Source: Glomus cerebriforme
Lineage: Eukaryota; Glomeromycota; Glomeromycetes; Glomerales; Glomeraceae
Length of the DNA: 50,380 nucleotides
Reading direction: 5' to 3'
Assembly: GCA_003550305.1 (NCBI GenBank)
Contig: QKYT01000388.1
Span: 1 to 50,380 of the forward strand
Positions 25,011 to 37,022 of this stretch are shown here, piece by piece (within the stretch, counting starts at the first letter, position 1; each line of letters starts with the position of its first letter). The position numbers and the translations under genes are program-made. The notes under the pieces were generated by a model. It was not told the DNA's origin. It saw nothing but the letters and a program-made list of their open reading frames with translations, and ran no database searches.

Positions 25011-27611
25011 TTATCCCTTAAACGTTTCACAAGTATCATAATATTTTTCAATAACAGTTGGTACTAATTTTTGCGCTATATATTCTACTGTTGTTGCAGC
25101 AGCATCCATTTGGAGATTAGATTTAAAGATATTTCGAAAAATTAGAGTTTCACTCAATTCGTGACAAGATCTTGCGCTGTTCAATGATTTCTCATGTAAT
25201 GACCAATAATCTGTCGTTAATACTTGTTTCAATCTGACTTTATCGGAATGTTCCATACGTTGTCGTATATCATGAAGATAATGATTTATGTCGGTTACTT
25301 TAGGATCCGAACAAAATCTGCTATAAAACTCGAAAAGTTGATTAAGTTGAAGCTCATAGTCATTATATAATTGTCTAATAGTCGCAATTTTATCTTGAGA
25401 TATAATAACATCACCAAAAAAATTATTTTCGCCTATAGCTTCATAAAAATATCGAAATAGTTGTTCATCAGAGAAATCTAAAATTTGTCGTAATAATTTC
25501 ATATTTATCGTTTTTTCAAACAATAATTTATTAAGTTCAGCGGTAGATATTTGAATACGTCGAAAATATGAGTTTGCTCTGAGGTTTTCAACATATCCAG
25601 TAGCGTTTAATATAATAATCCAGAATTTACTAGATTCAATAATAGATAAATACTCTTCTGAGGTACTAGACATGAACATTTGGTTTTGTAATGTAAACAT
25701 AATATAGCATAAAATGTCTTCACACATCCTAAAAATAAAATAAATTAAATAAATAAAAATTTAAAATAACAAAATAAAATAAAATTCAATATAATAAAAA
25801 TTAAAACTTACGCATTTGGAACCATTAAAATTTCGCCTTTGCAATTGCACATGGTGAATATTTTATTAATAAATCGATCATTAATTGGCCGATTAATTTT
25901 ACTCATTACTTCTTTTAAAATTATATTGGAAAACAATTCTTTTACTTCACGTTCTTTTAACTCCACTATGAATTTTGTCGCATTAATTATTTGAGTCTCA
26001 GAGCATGACTTTACCCTATTTATAGCAATAGTTGCTAATTTCTTCCAAAGATTTTTCCGATAACCGATTAAAGGATACATATTTTCTAATTTTTGAAATA
26101 TTAAAAAAACAAATTTATTCTCATCCATATCATTTTTTTCTAAATTATATAAAAGATCTTTGAACCAATTTTCAGAAATTCTCGGTATCCTTCTTTCTTT
26201 AGTATCAGAAAAACCTTTATGAAACCATTCATCCAATATCTCAGGAAACAAATTTAATAATTCCAAATTATTAGATCGAGATATTAATTCTAATAATTGA
26301 ATGATATCCTCCCTTTTCCAATTTAAATTATCATCTTGAAGGAATTCTTTTATAGAAGAGACTTCTGGATCTTCCCACTTTATAAGTATATTCTTAAATA
26401 ATCGTAAAGCTTGATTTCGGAAAGCTTCAGAAACATTATCCTGAAAATCTTTTGGAATCATCTTAAAACGATTTTCTAAGGCAACAGCGTCGTCATCAGA
26501 AATATTATTTTGAATTTGATCAAGAAAAGTCTTTGAAATAGTTTTATCGATTACATCATTATGCAAAAGAATATCGCTCCATAGTTTAAAAAGAGCGTCA
26601 TTATTATGACATATTTCAATTAACCACTGCAAAAGAAAAAAAAAAATAGGATTAATTACAGTAAATGAAAATAAATTAATAAATAAATTAATAAATTACC
26701 TTTGCAATATTAATATAAATTTCAATTTCAATATTTTTCATAAAAGGACTTATAACTTCTATTTCCTTAATAAATTTTTCTAATAAATCATCATTAGGAT
26801 ATTTTAAAGTACTTAAATGATAAATGAAAATATATCCAGGATCAATTTCCATTGCAACTGTAAAAATTTTGAGCCAATTGAATCGATATTGAAAGGCATT
26901 ATGAACAACTAAATATGTAATAGCGATTTGAATCGGAATTCTGGCAACCCAAGGTAAAGACTTTTGTTCATAATTATCAAGTACATCGAGCAATGATTCA
27001 GATGGAAAATATTTTGGTAATTCATAACCATAATCTTGTTTCGAAATATAATGTCCTAAAAGACGACATAAGAAAACTTGTTTTTCTTTTAATTTATCGT
27101 GAATATTATTGATAATAAAATCAATATTTAAGGCTTGATTTGTAATATCTTTATAAAAAGTTAATAAATATTCATATTCCAAAATTTTTTCATTAAGATT
27201 GTAAACCCTAATAGAATCATAAATATAATCCACAAAAGCATAATCCTGAACTTTATCAAGACATATGTTCGAACCGGTATTATTTTTCCAAATAGCAAAT
27301 TGATTCTCTCTCTTAATATCCAATATACGATTATCTTCAGGACTATTTCCTTCAAATATACTTTCTCCTTCATCATCAGGTGAAGATGTTGATATATGAA
27401 TAGCGAATTTATACTTAATATTATTGGTCTTAAAAATAGTTACCGGTTCAGATTGCCAATAAGTTGAATTTTTAGGAAATGGTCGATGAAGTTTTACGAT
27501 AGGATTTTTCCAAGATCCTAATTCTATTCCATCACCAAGAACTATTGGTTGTCCAATTTGTTCTATTCCTCCTGGCAAATGAATATGAAACTTGATTGTT
27601 TTATTTTCCAT
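25011..27611 (-). CDS. Short RNF213-like paralog: CBM20-like and N-terminal region only
   Basis: Minus-strand exons 27611-26700, 26626-25812 and 25728-25011 encode 814 residues. All three share position and phase with exons 1-3 of the large gene at 8845. The CBM20-like start (LPGGIEQIGQPIVLGD, LHRPFPKNSTYWQSEP) is strongly similar to it, and similarity continues through MCEDILCYI..IIESSKFWIIILNATGYVE. The protein stops with CETFKG where the large gene continues into KEWEKFKRSD, so it has no AAA modules and no RZ finger. I place the start at the MENKTIKF methionine because it matches the paralog; the upstream in-frame poly-Phe/poly-Lys extension is a homopolymer artefact. It could be a truncated duplicate that is still expressed, perhaps a glycan-binding decoy (inference), or a dying copy, though its frame is intact. 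Confidence 0.75.
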
Positions 27612-28754
27612 TTTTTTTTTTTTTTTTTTTTTTAACAAAAAGTTAAAAAAAAAAAAAAAAAAAAAATTCACGGAATTATATTAATTAAAATTCTCCGGGA
27701 TTTAACCAAAAAAGAAAAAAAAATTATTTTGAGTTTAATGATTTAATTCATAATGTGTCTAAATCTAGTTAGACCGTTAATTTGTTTAACATATTTATCA
27801 TAATCACGTGATAATATCATGATATTCAGAATTTTTGCTACTAATAAATTTACGTAATTTTTTTTCGATTGAACACAGATTCGCTGATAGTGTAATTATT
27901 TGTATATAGATAATCAGACAACCATCTGAGCATAAGATTTTTGTCCAATGTGTCTTGTTAGACTCCATCGGATATTAGCAATTCTCTTTATATCTGCAGA
28001 TTTATTCCGATAGCGTTAATTTCTGATTTTCTGCCAATGTTATTACTATTTTATTACAAAATCTGGAAAGTTCGGAATTCTGCTTTCCAATCCTGGAAAG
28101 TTTTTCGGGATATTTCATGCCGTCATAAGTTTGATAAATCGCTATTCATCTCACGTTTCTGCGCATTAAAATCCCAAATTATTATTATTGATATAAATAA
28201 TTATTAATAAAATTTTAATAATCTATATAATTTTAATTCCTTACTTTTAGCTCATTATAAAATGTCAATCTACTCATACGTTTGGTTTAAGCTAAAGTTA
28301 TTTTTTTTTTATATATATATAAAAACAATGTGTCGTTTGGGTAATATAGATCGCCTAAAAAGGAAATTTTAATAAAATTTTCAAAATTATTATTATTATT
28401 CATTATATTTTAAGTAAAAAAAAGTAGTAAAAGCAAAGGACAAATGTATTAGCAACGCGTAAAATGGATTGACTTAGCCGATTTATAGCCCATTATTAAA
28501 AAAATTATATATTTAGTACATTACATAATCAATAAAAATACATAATAAGTTATCATGACACATCCTTTGTAAATTAAAAAAATTTTTTATAAATACAGTA
28601 CCTACTATTTTTTTAAGATTTTTTTTTTCTAAATTTAAAAAACTAGATTCACTGGATTCTCCCTTTAAATTCTTTTCTCTCTATAATTTTATCTTTTTTT
28701 TCCTTTTTTAAAAACTAGATTCTCAGTCCCTTTAACCTCACTTTCTCTTCCTTT
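27612..28754. other. Upstream region of the short RNF213-like paralog; no gene
   Basis: Begins with a long A/T homopolymer block (27612-27665). A CACGTG palindrome at 27803-27812 is the only regulatory-looking word I can point to. CT-rich tracts occur at 28660-28755. Confidence 0.5.
27803..27812. promoter_or_regulatory. E-box-type palindrome ATCACGTGAT
   Basis: A perfect 10-bp palindrome ~190 bp upstream of the minus-strand start at 27611. The 13-mer CACGTGATAATAT that begins inside it recurs exactly at 39001-39013 upstream of the MFS transporter. CACGTG is the classic core for bHLH factors; which factor would bind here is unknown. Confidence 0.4.
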
Positions 28755-28970
28755 CCTTATACTGTATATGGGTCTTCCTCGTATCAGACAAGGAAGGTCC
28801 AGTCAGGTAGTTGAGCATCTCCTATCTGGCTGGTNTGGTTTCTTTTTAAATTCCTTTAAACTTCCTCTTATCTTCCTTATACTGTATATGAGNTCTTCTT
28901 CGTATCAGGCAAGGAAAGACCGGTTAGATAGTCGAGTATCTCTCCTATCTGCGGTTTGGTTTAGATTAGA
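28755..28970. repeat. Tandem duplication, ~120-bp unit
   Basis: Two units start CCTTATACTGTATATG at 28755 and 28875. Each continues with GTCTTC.TCGTATCAG.CAAGG, then a GTAGTTGAGCATCT-like word and CCTATCTG. Each has Ns or small differences. Upstream, AAAACTAGATTC also occurs twice. The open frame through it is not convincing as a gene. Confidence 0.65.
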
Positions 28971-29248
28971 ATTCTTTTTTTATTTCCCAATATTTACAGT
29001 ATGTTTATGAAGCAATGTTGAAGACTAATGAGATCAGTGATGGGGAGACTTATAATCACTAGTCAAATAACAATCGGAATAACCTGTTAAAGAAATTTAA
29101 TAATATCTAGATCTATTAATAAATCATGTACTTTATTCTTTTGTACAAGAAATAAACTATTATAAAATATAAATTAAATGAAACTAATAATAATTAAATC
29201 CACCAAAGTGTTGTTCGACCGTCACGTGAGGCTGATAATGAGGAAACT

Positions 29249-29389
29249 AAATTTTCGGTAACGTGACCTATGTTTATTTATCACACTGCATCACACCTCC
29301 CAAGCTTTCATTTTTATAGTAAAATTTATTTGTCACACACTATTTGTCACCGGTATCAACGGTACCATAAGTCACGTTACCGAAAATTT
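29249..29389. mobile_element. MITE-like element with 19-bp terminal inverted repeats
   Basis: AAATTTTCGGTAACGTGAC at 29249-29267 is mirrored perfectly at 29371-29389. The 141-bp interior carries spaced TTATCAC, GCATCACACC, TTGTCACACA and TTGTCACC words. A related arrangement appears at 50120-50235. No coding capacity. Confidence 0.75.
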
Positions 29390-30389
29390 TTTGGGGTGTT
29401 GATCGTGGACTAACAACGTTTCCAACCTATCTAGTCACAAAAGAAATTTAAAGGCTCTGAACAAAATATTTATGTCAACGACAATCAGTTGTTATTTCAA
29501 ACTGTTAAAAATTAATAATCAAAGAGTAATCATATCTGTATATTCATACTTATTTGTTTTTAAATTATTCTGCTTGGAACGCATCATATTTATTATCATT
29601 AATTGTACTTCAAAATATTTTTCAATAAATATCATTATCTTGTTTTGCCAAACCATTTAGGCAGTTTCTTTTTTCATGATGGTACAATTAAAAACGTTAT
29701 TTTATGAGTTCTGAGTAGTTTATATACATATTACTATATTATGTGTAACACCGCAAAATTAATATGTACAATTAATAACGAAAAAAATCTTATGATTTTT
29801 ATTGTTACTTATATTACTTCGAAATTTACCTCCAAGCAGATATATATATATTTATTTACAGGACTTTTGAATCTCCTAAAAGAAAATTGCATAGAATCAA
29901 ACATTTCAGGAATATTTACATCCAAAATTGTTACACGGCTTGATCTATGATTAAGGATACTAGTAAAATTAAGAATATCAAAGAACTTTGCTGCCTCTGG
30001 CGACGGTCCACTAAGAACATAGTGATTATTACACCATATTCATAGAATATACATATATATATGAAATATGATGATTATAAATTCACTATCGAGATTCAGG
30101 AACTCACATCAAATAAACCCATAATCACGTAATTGTTATTAACATTTATTTTCGTTATTCATATTTTCCACGAGAAAGAAGAGATTTATTAATAAAATGT
30201 TTTGAATAACAAAATTATAACATTTATAATTTTATTAATATACATTTAGTGAATAATTTTTAAAATTATTTAAAATTTATCTTGAGAATTAATATTAAGC
30301 TTAGAAAAATCAATAGGTTCTATAGATTCTATAAAATAAAATATTAAAAAATATTACATTAAAATAATGTCAACCCATAATAAATAGTT
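29390..30389. other. Intergenic stretch without a supported gene
   Basis: Frames at 29472-29660 and 29741-29950 are Ile/Asn-rich chance frames with no recognisable domain. Nothing else stands out. Confidence 0.45.
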
Positions 30390-31757
30390 TAATATTCTTC
30401 ATTATCATCTGCATTTTTGGTTCGGATAAATTATTAAAATTCAATAATCTACTTGTATAAATGGCTTGAGAATGTGTAATATTAACAGATTTTGTAAAAG
30501 ATGGCTGTTTTATTAAATTCGTCTGCTTCATTAACTTGTTTACAAATTTCACTATCCAATTTATCTATATCATGCCATCATTGGAAAGATTTTTCTTCCA
30601 AATATTCTGCTGTTGGTCTTTTTCATCTACATATTGTTTAGCTAAATTATCTATTAATTGAGGTACTTTGGTATTAAATCTTGGTCTAAGTCCATGGTAG
30701 GTTTTTATTGCTAAAAACTCATCATGAGCTATATCATAATAAGGAGGTAATCCATTAAGTACTTCGTATATAATAATTCCAAAGCTATAAATATCACTTC
30801 CTTGTATATATTTTTTTCCTCTTAAAATTTCAGGAGCTACATATGGCAATATTCCATAAACTTTTTTATTATCCTTTTCGTTTGCTGGTTTACTTAATCC
30901 TAAATCAGTAATGAAAAGAGCGAGTACTAAAAACATTTAATATATTACCACTATGAAGATCTTGATGAGTTAATCCCTCTTTATGAATATCATTAAGACC
31001 ACATGCAATACTACTTAGAATGTCAAGTTTATCCAACCATCTCAATTCCTTGAAATCTTTATTTAATCTTTTTTGCTGAGAATAACATTACCATCATAAA
31101 ATCTGTTTCTGAATCTTTAATAATACCATAAAGTTTAATGAATTATTCATTTTCAATGTAATTTAATCTAATAACTACAATAATAAGTTAATTTTCATTT
31201 TTTTTTTCATTTTTAATATTTTAAATATTGATTAAATTATGCATTAAATTATTATCTGAATTATTTAAACATTTTAAAGCACGTTTACTTCCATATCTAA
31301 CCCATTGATTAATCTCATAATTCCAATGAGATATTTCTCCTTCCTTCCAGTCTGCTCTATATATTGTTTCAAAACCTCCCTTCGCAATATACTTAATACC
31401 TTTAAAACTATCATATTCAATCCATTCTAATTTTTCCAAAGAATTTTTTGCATTAAGTTGAAATTCTTGAATTAATTTATCAAATCAGAAATCAGAATTT
31501 CCGCTTGTCCAATTTTTAAAATTTTGTTTAAAATGTTTAGCGTTACATGATTTACACCAGAAAAACATTAACAGTCGCACCTATTCCAGTATTAGGTTGT
31601 TTGCATTCTTTACATAAACCATACATTTTATAACGTTCTTTTAGTTCTTTATTTAATATTAATTTATCAATTAACAAATTTTGTTCTTCAGTTAAATCCT
31701 CCCAAATGTCAAAATCTTTTAATTGTTCAAATATATCATCATATATTTTTGCTCCAT
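30390..31757 (-). pseudogene. Decayed tyrosine-kinase-like protein kinase
   Basis: Reading leftward from 31757, pieces of a typical Rhizophagus kinase follow in order but in different frames. First comes an N-terminal ribbon region (LTEEQNLLIDKLIL, YKMYGLCKECKQPNT) ending in a stop. Then come KNWTSGNSD, WIEYDSFKGIKYIAKGGFETIYRADW (third P-loop Gly changed to Glu) and RALKCL. After a frameshifted gap there is THQDLHSGNIL in the catalytic loop, TDLGLS, YVAPEILRGKKY, and DIYSFGIIIYEVLNGLPPY. Last are a broken C-lobe and a tail ITHSQAIYTSRLLNFNNLSEPK that shifts frame again. At least four frame breaks exclude a working product. The tail matches that of the intact divergent kinase at 32264, so the two are probably duplicates. 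Confidence 0.8.
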
Positions 31758-31870
31758 AACGTTACAAGGTTAAATTATTTACAGGAGGAGCTAAGTAATA
31801 TAATGATTCTAAAAATTTTTTAACGTTATTAGAAAATTTGAAGTGTTTAAACATTAAAACATATATATAT

Positions 31871-31930
31871 ATCGGAGATTTCCGATATAGAGATTTCCGA
31901 TATACAGTATATATATCGGAGAATTCCGAA
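31871..31930. repeat. Short TCGGA..TCCGA palindromic repeat cluster
   Basis: Repeated words TCGGAGATTTCCGATATA, GAGATTTCCGATATA and TATATCGGAGAATTCCGA are each internally palindromic (TCGGA/TCCGA). They lie between the divergent kinase pseudogene and the intact kinase and could fold as a cruciform. Confidence 0.6.
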
Positions 31931-32263
31931 AAAGTTGAGTACAGCATAACTTTCAAAATCAAAAGGATTTACTGTACGACACATTTTTTTAATTTTAATA
32001 GGTCCAAATATAAGCCGAATTTATTATAAATAAACACAATGTCATTCATTATACTTAAAAATCTATAATTATATAATCTAATAATGAATCTTAATGGATA
32101 CATTAAAATTATCTCATTCTCTTTATATGGCGCAAAAAACATTTCGTTGATCAAAGCGAATTAGGAATGTATGAAAGAATTATTGTCATTTTTTATTCAG
32201 TTGAATGAATGCAGATCATTTTGATTGTATAAAAAAATATAAGTTTAAAATTAAGATTGTATC

Positions 32264-33597
32264 TTGATTTTTATTTTCAAATCGACCAAGCTTTTACGTA
32301 TCATCATGCAAACTTACTATTATTATGTCCTTTGGTGTAAGTCATGTACATCAAAAAAAAATTGGACCAGTGATAATGAAAATTTTGATAATTTAATTCA
32401 AGAAAAGTGCTTAAACATTGTGCGTCCTAAAGATATATTATTCAAATGGATACCATACCGTGAATTTGGTGACATTAGAGAAATAGGCAAAGGTGGTTTT
32501 GCTACAGTACATTCAGCAATATGGAATGATCCATTATCAACCTTAGATAATCATGAGATAAAAAAAAAAGTTGCTTTAAAACGTTTACATAACTCACAAA
32601 ACATGACTAAGGAATTTCTCAATGAGGTATGAAATTTCTTCATAACATTTAATTTAAATGCAATATAATAATAATTTTTTTTTTTTGTGTTTTTTATTAG
32701 GTTAAAGCATATTATTCAGTTAATGAACATACTAGTAATATTCTTAAAATATACGGAATATCTCGAAATCCAGAATCTAATGATTATATTATAGTTCTTG
32801 ATTACGCAGATGGTGGAAATTTTAATGATTGGATAAATAAAAATTATAAAAATTTTAATTGGCTAAACAGATTAAAAAAATTGGGAGATATTATTAATGG
32901 ACTTGCACAGATTCACAAAAAATGGATGGTCCATCGTGATCTTCATACAGGAAATATATTAGTCTTATATAATCATTTATATATTTCAGATATGGGATTA
33001 TGTGGAGAAATTGGTCATATAGATGAATCAAAAATTTATGGAGTGATGCCTTACGTAGCTCCTGAAGTATTAAGAGGAAAACCTTATACTAGAGCAGCAG
33101 ATATATATAGTTTTGGTATGATTATGTATTTTGTAGCAACTGGAAGGCAACCTTTTGATAATTTTGCTCATGATGAGATTTTAGCATTAAAAATATGTAA
33201 AGGAATTAGACCTGAAATAAATGAGAAAGAAGCACCAAAATGTTATATTGATTTAATGAAAGAATGTTGGGATTCAAATCCAGATAATAGGCCAGATGCT
33301 AAAAAGATAAAAGATTCTATTCGATCATTTTATAATTCATATGCGAATGATGCAGAAACGGATATATCATTTACAAACAATAAAAATAGATTTAAAGAAG
33401 ATAATGAAATTAAAATGCAATTCAAAAAAGCAGAAGAATACAGAAAATCGAATTTTTCTCTTAAGAACAATAGAAATTCAACTACTCATTCTCAAGCTAT
33501 TTATCCATCTCGATTACTTAATCCTTTTACAAAAAATCTTCCAAAATATGATAATAATGATAATAGTGAATGTTTAGACTGTGTAATCACCGATTAA
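32264..33597 (+). CDS. Tyrosine-kinase-like (TKL) protein kinase, 2 exons
   Basis: Exons 32264-32626 and 32701-33597 (GTATGA..TTATTAG intron, phase 0) give 419 residues. A shortened N-terminal ribbon (WCKSCTSKKNWTSDNENFD) precedes the kinase domain: P-loop GKGGFATV (75-82), Lys106 in VALKRL, catalytic VHRDLHTGNIL (His199-Arg200-Asp201), SDMGL in place of DFG with Asp218, YVAPE (241-243), DIYSFGMIMYFVATGRQPF, and CWDSNPDNRPDAKKI. All catalytic residues are present. The C-terminal tail (THSQAIYPSRLLNPF) is shared with the neighbouring pseudogene. Family members normally have a longer Cys-rich N-terminus, so the upstream part may be lost or lie in an unseen exon; 32306 is an alternative start. 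Substrate unknown; the family is hugely expanded in Rhizophagus and is presumed to act in signalling. Confidence 0.85.
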
Positions 33598-33716
33598 TCA
33601 ATAAAATTTATTAAATTTTTTCTTTTAAAAAAATTATAATATTAATTTTTCAAAAATTATAAATTATTTATACGTTGCGCGCATGAAAAATTGAATAATT
33701 TTATAAAAAAAGAAAT

Positions 33717-33875
33717 ATAAGTCGACCCCCTATATAATCACACCATTGGGACCGAGTAAAAAAGGTGTGATTATAAAAAATCTACATGATGTGATTATAG
33801 AGGAGGTAATTTTATTAGTAACTTGTCAATGTGCTTATAAGAGGGTGTGACTAAACAGGGGGTGACTATACTGTA
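33717..33875. mobile_element. MITE-like element with CACCCCCT inverted ends
   Basis: The left end reads AGTCGACCCCCTATATAATC then ACACC. The right end, reversed, reads TATAGTCACCCCCTGTTTAG then TCACACC. Interior GTGTGATTATA words repeat at 33765 and 33790. It lies ~120 bp after the kinase stop codon and has no coding capacity. Confidence 0.65.
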
Positions 33876-34768
33876 ATGAATTTAAAGAAAGGGACAATTT
33901 TTAAATGGAATGTTTACATTGGATGGGACAAAAATCAATCGCTGACTTGTAAAAAAAAAATTTGAAATAAATGTATTGATAGTACAAAAATTAAATGAAT
34001 AAATATTTTGATTTCTGATCCGGATAAATGGCATATTTATTGATATGATAAATAATTAATGGTAAATTTTTAAATTAGTAAGTATAAATTAATATAATAT
34101 ACGTATACATACTAACATATTATAATTTATAATGTCTATTTATGTTTATGCATGCACATTTATTTGGATGCGTTATTTTATCAATTAGATCTTAACCTTT
34201 TTAATAAACGCCAAGTAAAGCTTGTTAGTGCTTTCGGTCGAAACATGGGCGTTTCAGATTTTGGAAAACAATTTCGTCTAAAAAAAAAATATGTTAATTG
34301 AAAATTGAATTACGGATAATAATAAAAATAAAAAGAATTTCTTTAGAAATCCAATATTAAGATTAACGAAATTTATTTAATAATGAAATGATCATTTAAG
34401 ATTTATCGGAATTTTTGATAGTAATATCCGTTGAGATATTACGAAAAACATAAAAATTAAGATAGTTTAAATTGGAAATGTAACGTAACAATTGTTCTAA
34501 TTAGCTAAATTGATACCGGAATTATACCGATGACGGATTATGCATACTGCATATTCTTTAGTATGTAAATTTTGCTTTCTTTGGTTAATTCAGTTTGATT
34601 GTAATAATTCCTTAAGGAAATCATAACGAGATAGCACACTTAATTAAACGTTACAAAACCTTATTAATTGAATTAGGCAATTATAAAATCAGAAAATTTG
34701 TATATATGAGATGATGGATATCAGGATATGAACTAAATCTCAATATTCCCCTCCCTCTTTAATTAAAC
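33876..34768. other. Intergenic stretch upstream of the BTB-TLDc gene
   Basis: No gene seen. A CT-rich tract (CCCCTCCCTCTTTAATTAAAC) sits directly before the start at 34769 and probably lies in the core promoter or leader. Confidence 0.5.
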
Positions 34769-36246
34769 ATGTTGGATTCGCGCACCAAAGTTGTCGACGC
34801 TGGCGCATTTTATGATTTAGAAATTTTAGTTGGAAAAGAACCAGATACCACAACTTTTCGTTTACATTCTTTAATATTAAAAACTCGCTCATCTTATTTT
34901 AAAAATGTATTATCAAGTAATGAACTAAAAACTGAGAATAAAATCATTCAATTTCAAAAACAGAATATTTCCGTTGAAATTTTCCATAACATTATTAAGT
35001 GAGTATATTAAATTTAATAATGCATTATGTCAGACGATTTAGTCAATTAATTAAATTAATTTAAAATTTTAGGTATATATATCGGGATATTATTGAATTT
35101 GGAAATAATATTAAAACAAATATTGACTTTTTAATCGCAGCTGATGAATTATGTCTTACCGATTTGTGCTTGGCTATTGAAGAAAAACTTCTTTCAAACA
35201 AAGAATTATTAAAACGCAACTTTGTTACCATTACACTTGCCGTAAACCAATTTGATCATTTTACAAATTTATTAAAATTCTATAAAGATGCTCTTCAAGA
35301 AGATCCTACGTTAATTTTTAAAGCAGATGATTTTGCGACCATCAAACGAGAAATTCTTCTTGATCTTATTAGTGTCTATCCTTTTAAACAAATTGAAGTT
35401 TGGGATCAAATTATAGTGTGGGCATTTGCACAAGATGATAATTTACCATCTGATATTACCATGTGTACTTCTGAAAATATTTCTACTTTGAAGGATTTAA
35501 TTCAACCATTTATTTCATACATTAAATTTAAAGAGATTAGTCCTTCTAACTTCTTTCAAAAAATCAAACCTTACAAAAATATTTTTAACAATGATACTTA
35601 TATTGAAATTCTTGAATATTACTCTTTTAATGAAAATGTTCTTCCTAAATTTAGAATGGATATTGATTCAACAATTATTAATTCCGAACAAGCTTTCTTA
35701 CTTGCTAATTTAATTAAAATATTAGAAAATCCTAGTGTATATTCTAGTGTTTCTAAAAATGTTGATGTTTTTTTCTACAAGTTTAAATTACTTGTTCGGG
35801 GAAGTAAAGATGGATTTATGACATCAACTTTTCATAGTCATTGTGATGGGAAAGGTCCTACTCTTACTGTTGCTCGTATTAAATCTACAAATGAAATTAT
35901 TGGAGGGTTTAATCCATACAGTTGGTATTCTGAAGGAGGTGAATGCAAAGATGACACTAATCGTCGTGATAACACTGATAGAAGAAGTTTTATTTTTTCT
36001 TTGGATAAAGATAATTTGGAAAATTGCATATATAGTAAAGTTAAAAGCGGAGAATGTGCACATTATAATGACGGAAGTTTTGGTCCAAATTTTGGTGGAA
36101 AGAATGCAGATTTAAATTTATTATGTTCGGATGTTAGCGAAGGTAAATGTGTTAAGAAGAATTATGAGACACGAATAAGAGAGAGTACGGGATATTTTGC
36201 AATAGATGAATATGAAGTTTTTCAAGTTAAAGGTTATAATAATTAA
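34769..36246 (+). CDS. BTB/POZ-TLDc domain protein, 2 exons
   Basis: Exons 34769-34998 and 35073-36246 (GTGAGT..AG intron splitting a Lys codon) give 467 residues. Residues ~10-105 form a BTB/POZ domain (FYDLEILVGKEPDTTTFRLHSLILKTRSSYFKNVL, then IDFLIAADELCL), followed by a BACK-like helical middle. Residues ~310-460 are a TLDc domain: FKLLVRGSKDGFMTSTFHSHCDGKGPTLTVARI, IIGGFNPYSW, RRSFIFSL, and the closing YFAIDEYEVFQV. BTB domains usually dimerise or bind Cul3, and TLDc domains are linked to oxidative-stress resistance and V-ATPase regulation in other eukaryotes. BTB-TLDc proteins form a large family in Rhizophagus, with no specific partner known to me. The gene looks intact. Confidence 0.88.
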
Positions 36247-37022
36247 AAATTAAGTACAATTTTTTAATGTAAACACCGATTTTGTTGACGTTAGTTGATA
36301 TTAATGCATTTAAATTATAATTATTTAGTATATTAATTATATTAATTAGTATTTCTTTTCATATATTTATTAATTTTTTTTTTTATTTTTATTTTTATGT
36401 ATGCGAAGATTAATTACATGTGAAAACTAGATTAAAACATTAATTAATTCCCCCCAGGGTGTCTAATTTCATATTAATAAAGTGCGTTCTATATTAATAA
36501 TTCCTCGTTATAATCACGTGTCATACGTTCTGCGTCGGGAAATTTGATGATGTCAAGATTAATATGAAAACTGATTTAATATTTTTATGCAGTATTTATT
36601 CAAAATTTTATTATTAGATATTATATAAATCGGTTGGATAATGCTAATGTAACCTTTGTAAGAATTATTATCATATTAATATTGGGAAAAAAGGTTATCT
36701 CCCAAAGCTATATGATTCACAATCATCATAGATAGATCTAATGTTATTATTTCGAGATATTACCTATCTATTTTTTCAAGTGTTTTTATTAATTAAATAG
36801 TGATATTTGATGATTTATTATTTCAATTATAATTCATAAAAATAAATAAAACTGGGTTACATTTTTTTTGCAATTTAAAATTAATCTATATTAACTTAAA
36901 ATTAAATTATAAAATTAAATTATAAAATTAATCAAATTAATTATTGAAAAATTAAACTCCTCAATTTTCATAATATTTCAACTCACAACTTCTTTCAGAT
37001 CCAATATAGCCTATCCTTCAAA
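36247..37022. other. Convergent intergenic region
   Basis: Lies between the 3' ends of the BTB-TLDc and MFS genes. AT-rich, no open frame of note. A CACGTG word lies near 36517. Confidence 0.5.

Noticed and set aside
27612..27671. Start codon of the short paralog at 27671
   Set aside because: The extension is poly-Phe and poly-Lys from a homopolymer; the MENKTIKF start matches the paralog.
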